The notes beneath the pieces are model-generated. The model made no database searches. It saw only the letters and a list, made by a program, of their open reading frames with translations, and had not been told where the DNA came from. Both the position numbers and the translations under genes were made by a program. DNA of 13,693 nt, from positions 1 to 13,693 of the forward strand of contig JAZUHH010000037.1 of assembly GCA_045641625.1 (NCBI GenBank), written 5' to 3'. Each line of letters begins with the position of its first letter. The first letter of the stretch is position 1. Source of the stretch: UBA1723 sp045641625. GTDB lineage: Bacteria > Bacteroidota > Bacteroidia > Bacteroidales > Paludibacteraceae. Below, piece by piece: positions 8,201 through 13,693 of the stretch.

Positions 8201-11200
8201 CCAATGCCGAGAGTGTGAACGCAGGTGTCAGCATAAATGTCTGCATTCCTGTATGGACTTTTGTCGGCATTGAGGTGGAGGTAGATGTGAACGGAGGGCT
8301 TCAGCACTCTGTATCTTCCAACTTCTATTCAGTTGACGATATTGACGGCGACGGATTCCCGGATATTCTCCACTCAGAAGACGAAAGAAAGTTTAACTTT
8401 ACCAAGAGCATAACGGGAACTACGAATATGCTTCGCAGGGTGGAGATGCCTTTCAAAAAGTCGATGGACTTTGACTATGAACTTAGAAAGCCTACTCAGG
8501 AAGACCCTTATCATTACCAGCTCCTAAAGAGTGTCAGGACTTTTGACGGACACAGGGGAGACGGCGAGGACTCAACCTATGTCTCCTTTGAATATGGCAA
8601 GGGCAAGTATGACAGATTCTTGAGGGAGAATTTCGGCTTCGAGAGTGTAATTTCAAAGCTTCATAACGCGGACAACTCCATTCACAGAGTCATTACCGAG
8701 CATTATGACAATACATCATACTTCACAAACGGAACTTTGCTTGGAACAGAGACTCGTTTAGGGAATGGAGTGCTAGTTGGCAAGTCAACTAATGACTATG
8801 TTATGCTGAATCCTGAAAATGGGAACAAGAAATTTACAAGCGCAGATATCCAGGCAGCCAGCAGGGTATTCTTCGCCAAGGTTGCGGAGGAGACAAGGCA
8901 GTATGAATTGGGCACTGACACATCCATATATCTTCTTGCAAGGGAGGAGTATTCCTTTGACGAGTTCGGTCGTGTAACCGAAATCAAGGAAATCTACAAC
9001 TCTGTGGGCAACCGAACAGCGAAGGTCGAGTACTATACTCTTGAGAGCAGCTATATCATAGACAAGCCAAAGGATGTCAGGCTTTACGGAGAGGATGGAA
9101 TCCAGCTGCGCCATCACATCATGGAGGTGAACGACAAGGGCCAGGTCACAAAGTTGTCCCGTGAGTTTACGGACAAGGGACAGAAGGGAACTGCCGACAT
9201 AGAGCAGTCGTATGACGGATATGGCAATATGGTCGGCATAAAGTATCCCGAGAATGCCAGCGGACAAAGGCTCGCCGTCAGCTTCGAGTATGACGATGAT
9301 GTCCATCAGTTTGTCATTAGGAGGACAGACCAGGAGGGCTATGAGTTCCGTTCCGGGTATGACACAAAGTGGGGAGTATGCACAAGCCATACAGATGACA
9401 ACGGAACACAAATCAGGTACGAGTACGACAACCGCAGCCGACTAACAAAAGTTCTCGGTCCGAAGGAAGCCAAGGCCGGTGCGGAATATACCATGCGCTT
9501 CACTTATGGAGAGGCGGATGACCATGCCTATTCAGTAACGGAACATTATAGGGACGACTATCCGACAGAGCCGCTGCGCACCGTGATTTTTGCCGACGGA
9601 AACGGCAGAGTTCTTCAGACAAAGAAAGATATTACCGTCTTCTTTTCTCCGGAAGAGGATGACGCAAGGATGATGAGTGTCACAGGAAAGGTTGTCTATG
9701 ACAGGCACGGCAATGTAATTGAGGAGTACCTGCCAAGTTCCGAGCCTCTTGGAACCGAGACTTCTCTTTCAAACGTCACATCACAGTATGCCCCAATAAA
9801 GTCTTCATACGACATCCTCGACAGGAAGGTCGGTGTAACACTTCCCGACGGAGCGGAGAGCAGGGTGGAGTACGCCCTTTCGGATGAAGGGGACAGAGTC
9901 TATATAGAGACCACTCAGATTGATGCTCTTGGCAGAATGGTGAAGCAGTTCTCTGACATTGCGGAGCAGACGCACAGGACCGTAAAATACAATGCAGGTG
10001 AGGAGATTGCAACACAGTTCGAATATAATGGGGTTGGCGAGCTTATGAAGGTCACAGACACAGACGGAAACGAGACAAGCTATACATACGACGAGCTTGG
10101 AAGAAAGCTGAGTGTGGAGCATCCCGATGTCGGACTTACAACATTCGAGTACGACAAGATGGGCAACATGCTCTCCAAGCAGACTGCCAACCTTCGTGCC
10201 ATTAACAAGGGTTTCAGGATAAACTACAGGTATGACTATAACAGGCTTGTAGAGATCGACTATCCGCACAACCCTTGGAACAAGGTGCAGTACACCTACG
10301 GAAAGAGGGGAGACAAGCACTATCGAGGCGGTCGCCTGTACCTGGTGCAGGACGCAAGCGGAGGAACAGAGCTGTTCTTCGACGAGATGGGAAATGTTGT
10401 AAAAAACATACGCACAGTCTTGATTTCTCAAAACGATATGCGTACCTTTGTAAGCGAGTCGGAGTTCGACACATGGGGAAGGACACGCAGGCTCGTATAT
10501 CCCGATGGTGAGGTGGTGGATTTCGCATACAACCATGCAGGAAACCTTACCTCCATGCAGGGCAGGAAGTCAGCGAGGGAGTACCCTATCATAACTCGCC
10601 AGGGCTATGACGAAAGGGAGAACCGAGTCTATAGGAAATATGGGAACGGAACGGAGCAAGTTCTTGATTATGAGCCATTACGCAACCATCTGACGAATTC
10701 AAGGGTGGAGCTTAATGGAGTCAAACTGTTGGACAACGCCTACAAGTACGACGAGGTTGACAACATTCTTTCAATCGTGAACTCCGCCAATATCCCTGAT
10801 TTCGGACTTGGCGGAAGCTACAGCCACTCGTACCAGTACGACGACCTTAACCGCCTTGTTTCGGCAAGCGGAGAGGCGGAGACTCCGGAACTCAAGAACT
10901 CGTACAGCCTTGCGATGAAGTACGACAGCCGCTATTCGATCCTTAACAAGACTCAGGTGCATTCGTCAATCAGCAAATCGGGCATGGACACGACCAAGGT
11001 CGAGCAGAAGCTTGACTATTCGTATCGTGGAGATACTCCGTCCGCTCCGAACCAAATTGGAAGCAGGTCATATACCTATGATGCGAACGGCAATCCGACA
11101 AGCTGGACTGACACAGCGACAGGCGACTTCCGACAGATGATCTGGGACGAGGAGAACAGATTGAGTGCCATCAGCGTAAATGGGGAGGACTACTGCTATA

Positions 11201-12729
11201 CCTACGATCACTCCGGCGAGAGGGTGGTGAAGAGTTCATCGACAAATGACATGCTTTTCGTGAACGGCAAGTTCATGGGCAGCGTTCAGCACGGAGAGGA
11301 CTTCACGGTCTATGTATCGCCGATGATGACATACTCGAAGGAGCGCTTCACAAAGCACTACTATGCGGACGGGGAGAGAGTCAGCAGCCGCATAGGAAGC
11401 GGACAGTTCAGCAACAAGTTCGACCAGGCGATAAACCCTGTGATTACGGCGGGCAACCAGAACTACGTGCGAAGGATGGCGCTTCTGAACAACGAGTCGT
11501 CGAAGGAGCTTGTGAAGAAGTACAACCTTCCTCCAGGGCCTGCCACGAACAAGGGAATATACGAAAAGCTGCTGCTAGAGGGCAGGCTTGACGCTGTGGA
11601 GAACCCTAACTATGTTGCTCCGGAGGAGACAACATACGACATTCCGAGAGGATGGCCTAAGTACCCTGTATTCCCTGACAGCGGAGACGTTCCCGGACCT
11701 CCTATCCAGTTTGAGGAGTTGAAGCCCGACAGCGTTAAGGCAGGCTACACCTTCACCGATCCGAACATGATCGGCGAGGTGGACGAGTATTTCTACCACG
11801 GTGACCATATTTCTTCGGTAATTCTTGTCACAGACAAGAAGGCAAAAATTGTACAGCAGTTTGCCTACATGCCTTTCGGAGAACTGCTTGTTGACAACAG
11901 CACTGTTGACCTTGACTACCGTTTCTCCGCCAAGGAGACCGACAGGGAGAGCGGTTTGGGCTATTTCGGTGCAAGATACTATGACAACACCTCTGCCATG
12001 TGGCTCGGTGTAGATCCTTTGTGGGAGAAGTATGCGGGAATGAATCCTTATAACTATTGCGCGGGAAATCCGGTGATGCTGGTGGATAGGGACGGAAGTG
12101 AACCGACAGGAAGCATAGTAAAAAATAGATACGATCCTAGTGCAGTAAGAACACCTGGTAAAGGTTATAATTGTGGCGAAAATTTTTATTCTACTTTTGA
12201 CGGAGGATGTACATTTGCCGCTATAAAACAGCTTTATGAAAAATGGAGTATTGATTATTATTCAACCTTAGATGATAATAGAGTAAAAAGGGGGAAAGGA
12301 GCTAATATTTATGATACTTTTAGGGATTATGCACCTAAAGGTGAAAACTTTTTTATAAATATGTCAGTTATTAAGCATCAAGATTTTAATAGTGATTATT
12401 TACAATCATTACTACAAAATACAGATGTTGATCTTATAGGAACTTTTGATACAGGTGATATAGACGCAGCAGTCAATACTAAGCCATATCATACTATGAC
12501 AATAGATTCAATCGAAATAACATACTATCCAGAAGATAGCAGAAAAGCTGGAAAAATCAGAAATATATGGCTGTATTGCTTTGATCCTGATGGGTCTAAA
12601 CATGATAATGTTGATAACAAATTGGTGAAAATGAATTTGGGTCAGGTTAAAACATTAATAATGTTTGAGGTTAATAGGTCAAAATTAGAAATAAGAGATA
12701 ATAATAGATCATGTAATTTAGAGCAATGA
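5284..12729 (+). CDS. C-terminal part of an SpvB/RHS YD-repeat polymorphic toxin
   Basis: This is the remaining reading frame of the giant gene. GTG 5284 is only the first usable start after the TGA; the frame is open from 5092, and no convincing ribosome binding site or signal peptide is present. Residues are numbered from 5284. DxDGDG/DxNGDG motifs, probably calcium-binding FG-GAP-like blades, occur near 21, 107, 733, 837, 934 and 1019. An inserted beta-sandwich region ends in YNGEQDYALWDIEI (about 250), and an Asn/Thr-rich linker lies near 800-825. A TcdB-like middle region (EYGKGKYDRFLRENFGFESV) leads into YD repeats (FDEFGRVTEI, YDELGRKLSVEHPD, FDTWGRTRRLVYPDG, YDDLNRLVSASG). The RHS core begins at YRFSAKETDRESGLGYF (2212) and ends NPYNYC, GNPVMLVDRDG (2271). 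The final 210 residues are a variable tail, described separately. RHS shells wrap and protect such tails before delivery. The stop overlaps the immunity gene by four bases. Confidence 0.9.
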   Translation: MVKGTYSHIQGSGEGSTTLVDIDGDGLSDRVVWDGETLYYEKNLEGMAFAEPKEIKGVSHSFSESENWGNTKGLKVSAGVSMGASANAGVGWDKTEATTKIKTYFGDFNGDGLIDLNVDGTVYFNRLENGVPSFKKELYGVEVGEPVNSAYYPDPKDEEAELATQYPLADVVRVWKAPFNGKVRIRAKVSNRKEIKDSVRRDGYNVMIQAGNVEFVREYIPKDDTEEHVFEISDVEVNRGLDIYFRQSSIYNGEQDYALWDIEIDYLDSKYKRKDLNGKVIGHFSSIEDFQLFGAAPFVKSGDGAVSLSAPITVSNQLDSVRVYALHIDKDGNLLGTLFDEKFPPFARTEKDLSVGSLNMESGESIEMFIESDSYIGYDSIDFMPFVTEGENRKTYINPAKKVENLFDLGEAYEVKRDSVVSVSFVLDRSSVSAGNISDDRTFLLYDRDNNIYRTICSLGNAEMWDTIKFTAADTAFIKGGHYTPTLHISKRTNVSTMENYKCVALNKIMHIHETPKEIKLEDGTKKDTIIKDTTYSIEEDIVPMTFYSDGWEGEMGSFYRSWGQFQYNANGGRADLPINRDDLKFKGVEESKLEGLENGVKDINDFNNLGLENPQDKILMPMTIDIENNTYKGGDANITIGGGSASSGRLGLQDIYVPPYVKERETGTLDAPCKRIHSKSHSFCPEASINLPFSGLESGNDGGSKKSPFSGGVSLNKSTCETTSSQNLEVMDMNGDRFPDIVTDNAIQYTDQWGARQPETSFDEKFEINYTEAHSDGGGVGNAFAYKSSGSKQNNENNTITTQNNTNNATSGLSTSATLSANKSESRDTQKTLTLDVNGDGLPDRVHDDGTVDYNIGYGFIDGGMMQVLRPTSNFSTTHGGSLGFGANGGKGAFEGLEKTKELADKFGSFGAGGSFGIGLSSTSSSAKRAFADLNGDGLVDIIDGTQTYLNIGGKFVEVSIENFDYMDEGKTNAESVNAGVSINVCIPVWTFVGIEVEVDVNGGLQHSVSSNFYSVDDIDGDGFPDILHSEDERKFNFTKSITGTTNMLRRVEMPFKKSMDFDYELRKPTQEDPYHYQLLKSVRTFDGHRGDGEDSTYVSFEYGKGKYDRFLRENFGFESVISKLHNADNSIHRVITEHYDNTSYFTNGTLLGTETRLGNGVLVGKSTNDYVMLNPENGNKKFTSADIQAASRVFFAKVAEETRQYELGTDTSIYLLAREEYSFDEFGRVTEIKEIYNSVGNRTAKVEYYTLESSYIIDKPKDVRLYGEDGIQLRHHIMEVNDKGQVTKLSREFTDKGQKGTADIEQSYDGYGNMVGIKYPENASGQRLAVSFEYDDDVHQFVIRRTDQEGYEFRSGYDTKWGVCTSHTDDNGTQIRYEYDNRSRLTKVLGPKEAKAGAEYTMRFTYGEADDHAYSVTEHYRDDYPTEPLRTVIFADGNGRVLQTKKDITVFFSPEEDDARMMSVTGKVVYDRHGNVIEEYLPSSEPLGTETSLSNVTSQYAPIKSSYDILDRKVGVTLPDGAESRVEYALSDEGDRVYIETTQIDALGRMVKQFSDIAEQTHRTVKYNAGEEIATQFEYNGVGELMKVTDTDGNETSYTYDELGRKLSVEHPDVGLTTFEYDKMGNMLSKQTANLRAINKGFRINYRYDYNRLVEIDYPHNPWNKVQYTYGKRGDKHYRGGRLYLVQDASGGTELFFDEMGNVVKNIRTVLISQNDMRTFVSESEFDTWGRTRRLVYPDGEVVDFAYNHAGNLTSMQGRKSAREYPIITRQGYDERENRVYRKYGNGTEQVLDYEPLRNHLTNSRVELNGVKLLDNAYKYDEVDNILSIVNSANIPDFGLGGSYSHSYQYDDLNRLVSASGEAETPELKNSYSLAMKYDSRYSILNKTQVHSSISKSGMDTTKVEQKLDYSYRGDTPSAPNQIGSRSYTYDANGNPTSWTDTATGDFRQMIWDEENRLSAISVNGEDYCYTYDHSGERVVKSSSTNDMLFVNGKFMGSVQHGEDFTVYVSPMMTYSKERFTKHYYADGERVSSRIGSGQFSNKFDQAINPVITAGNQNYVRRMALLNNESSKELVKKYNLPPGPATNKGIYEKLLLEGRLDAVENPNYVAPEETTYDIPRGWPKYPVFPDSGDVPGPPIQFEELKPDSVKAGYTFTDPNMIGEVDEYFYHGDHISSVILVTDKKAKIVQQFAYMPFGELLVDNSTVDLDYRFSAKETDRESGLGYFGARYYDNTSAMWLGVDPLWEKYAGMNPYNYCAGNPVMLVDRDGSEPTGSIVKNRYDPSAVRTPGKGYNCGENFYSTFDGGCTFAAIKQLYEKWSIDYYSTLDDNRVKRGKGANIYDTFRDYAPKGENFFINMSVIKHQDFNSDYLQSLLQNTDVDLIGTFDTGDIDAAVNTKPYHTMTIDSIEITYYPEDSRKAGKIRNIWLYCFDPDGSKHDNVDNKLVKMNLGQVKTLIMFEVNRSKLEIRDNNRSCNLEQ
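12097..12726 (+). other. Variable toxin tail, candidate papain-like cysteine peptidase
   Basis: This is the domain after the RHS core (residues 2272-2481 of the fragment starting at 5284). Three spaced motifs match the order of a papain-like/C39-like active site. The first is a Cys at a helix start, GGCTFAAIKQLYEKW (Cys2309). The second is a His opening a strand, PYHTMTIDSIEITYY (His2403). The third is an Asp after the next strand, NIWLYCFDPDG (Asp2434). Cys2297 in YNCGE is a less likely nucleophile. No known nuclease or deaminase motif (HNH, CxxC with HAE) is visible. Base composition drops sharply here: 15 of 60 bases are G or C at 12301-12360, against 32 of 60 at 10501-10560. This is typical of an exchanged toxin cassette. 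The fold and activity are inferred from motifs alone; substrate unknown. Confidence 0.5.
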
Positions 12730-13433
12730 GAAAAGTTATTTTATTTTATATGCTATTTTGCATTTTTCGACTTTCTACTGCATCCAATTGTCGATGGCTA
12801 ATTAACGAAGAAGAGCAGTATTTCTTGGTTGATTCTTTAGGCAATAAAATTTCTTCTAGAAATTACGATTTTGTTCATGATTTTTATGATTCTTTATCTA
12901 CATCTGTTAGTGTTAAGGAATTATGGGGTGCTGTTGATATTAAAGGTATTGAAATAGTACCTTGTGTCTATGAATCGATTTCATGGGATCCTTTTGTTAC
13001 ATTTAAAGATGAATTTCTACTAGAATTTGGGAAAGAAAGTTATCTTATTTTAGGTGAGAAAAAAAATAAATATTTCGCATATGATTTAAATGGAAATCTT
13101 TTATTGAATAAATGTTCGTATATACGCAATTTGTTGCATGGTATTATATTGTTTAAAAAAAGGGGTCGTCTTAAAATTTATTCTACAACAGAGAAAAAAA
13201 CTTATAAAATTAGCAGGGGATTAACAACATCATCATTTTCTTCATATGATAAGAATGGTGTATCTATAGTGGTTCAGATTGTTAATCCGAATACAAAATA
13301 TATTTCATATTTGTTTGGTGCAATAAATACGAAAGGCGAATATGTAGTTCCTTGCATATATAAGTATGAAGAGGAAGTGATGAAAATTGTGGGAAGAACT
13401 GAACGTAGTTTTAAATATTTAAATAATAAGTAA
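12726..13433 (+). CDS. WG-repeat protein, likely periplasmic immunity protein
   Basis: This is a 235-residue protein overlapping the toxin stop as ATGA (12726-12729), the normal place for the matching immunity gene. Residues 1-20 form a signal peptide (MRKVILFYMLFCIFRLSTAS). Cys22 follows Asn rather than Gly/Ala/Ser, so it is a poor lipobox, and a soluble periplasmic protein is more likely than a lipoprotein. WG (beta) repeats are visible: YFLVDSLGNKISSRNYDFV (32-50), LWGAVDIKGIEIVPCVYESI (66-85) and LFGAINTKGEYVVPCIYKYE (196-215), with a more diverged copy around YFAYDLNGNLLL. Each repeat has a Gly-Ala-hydrophobic-Asp/Asn strand, a turn with KG, then V.PC.Y. WG repeats are usually protein-binding surfaces. 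The gene is AT-rich like the toxin tail and unlike the RHS core, so the two probably moved together. The immunity role is inferred from position and composition. Confidence 0.75.
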   Translation: MRKVILFYMLFCIFRLSTASNCRWLINEEEQYFLVDSLGNKISSRNYDFVHDFYDSLSTSVSVKELWGAVDIKGIEIVPCVYESISWDPFVTFKDEFLLEFGKESYLILGEKKNKYFAYDLNGNLLLNKCSYIRNLLHGIILFKKRGRLKIYSTTEKKTYKISRGLTTSSFSSYDKNGVSIVVQIVNPNTKYISYLFGAINTKGEYVVPCIYKYEEEVMKIVGRTERSFKYLNNK

Positions 13434-13434
13434 T

Positions 13435-13450
13435 TCAACTTTAGCATTGT
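13435..13450 (+). repeat. Post-immunity repeat, copy 2 (TCAACTTTAGCATT core)
   Basis: The second copy of the 14-base sequence seen at 539-552 begins one base after the stop of the WG-repeat gene. The rest of the gap to 13638 holds no gene. It contains a 5-bp CAAGC/GCTTG hairpin (13467-13481), a TTAAAC-AG-GTTTAA palindrome (13516-13529) and a near-match to a TAnnTTTG element (TAAGTTTC, 13565-13572), all too weak to call. Confidence 0.6.
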
Positions 13451-13638
13451 GGAAATGAACACAAATCAAGCATTTAGCTTGTTATGATTCTCAAATATCA
13501 TATGTCTTGAATTCTTTAAACAGGTTTAACAATCTAAACCATATAGATAGTTAAGTAAAACGATTAAGTTTCACCAAGATAGGCAAATGCTAAAGACTTG
13601 GAGATAAATTATATAGAAGATTTTAAACAGTAGCAATT

Positions 13639-13693
13639 ATGGAATACATATTAGAAGAAATACGAGACTTTGTCACTGAATACACAGAAAAAG
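13639..13693 (+). CDS. 5' end of a downstream gene (partial)
   Basis: ATG at 13639 opens a frame reading MEYILEEIRDFVTEYTEK that leaves the window without a stop. The peptide is charged and looks helical, with no signal peptide. It lies 205 bases after the WG-repeat gene, so it may be a separate gene, a further immunity gene or an orphan cassette. Too little is visible to identify it. The upstream sequence is AT-rich with no clear ribosome binding site. Confidence 0.5.
   Translation, partial: MEYILEEIRDFVTEYTEK

Noticed and set aside
9805..10536. 243-codon minus-strand frame inside the YD repeats
   Set aside because: Long antisense frames are expected opposite repetitive YD-repeat coding sequence. 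The translation has no domain character.
3328..12729. Alternative genetic code with TGA as a sense codon
   Set aside because: TGA ends three neighbouring reading frames at exact ATGA overlaps, and the giant gene holds only this one internal TGA.
13467..13481. CAAGC-ATTTA-GCTTG hairpin as a terminator for the operon
   Set aside because: The stem is only five pairs and no T run follows, so it is not a supportable terminator.

Overview
The window looks like a polymorphic-toxin locus from a gut-type Bacteroidota (Bacteroides, Parabacteroides or Prevotella-like). Four things point there: proteins with type IX secretion (T9SS) C-terminal tails, a PorT-like outer-membrane beta-barrel, a TAnnTTTG-type promoter element, and a very large SpvB/RHS YD-repeat protein of the Bacteroidota kind. 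All genes read rightward. No tRNA, rRNA, CRISPR array or insertion sequence was seen.

Left flank (1-1367). The window opens inside the last codons of an upstream gene. Six bases after it comes a 162-residue protein that sits where an immunity gene would (41-529). The next ~840 bases have no intact gene. They hold a decayed reading frame whose C-terminus still reads as a T9SS sorting tail (about 737-1124), a 23-bp direct repeat of the first bases of the window, a 13-A tract, a terminator-like hairpin (1172-1209) and a Bacteroidota-type promoter (about 1268).

Central operon (1368-13433). A beta-barrel protein, a T9SS-tailed protein, the SpvB/RHS giant and a WG-repeat protein are chained together. 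Three gene junctions are 4-base ATGA overlaps, so translation is probably coupled. The giant is one reading frame from 3328 to 12729 (3133 codons plus stop), broken by a single in-frame TGA at 5089-5091. The first part carries the signal peptide, a ZU5-like region and the start of the SpvB domain. The second carries DxDGDG repeats, a TcdB-like middle region, YD repeats, the RHS core and a 210-residue variable tail. That tail looks like a papain-like cysteine peptidase toxin (candidate Cys/His/Asp). The small protein overlapping its end has a signal peptide and WG repeats and is the likely immunity protein.

Right flank (13434-13693). A 14-base sequence found just after the left-flank immunity-like gene recurs just after the WG-repeat gene. 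It may mark the end of exchangeable toxin/immunity cassettes. A further gene starts at 13639 and leaves the window.

Working model (inference): the beta-barrel and T9SS-tailed proteins help export or display the RHS shell, the shell carries the toxin tail, and the periplasmic WG-repeat protein protects the producer. The in-frame TGA separates the signal peptide from the toxin, so this copy may be inactive unless the stop is read through.
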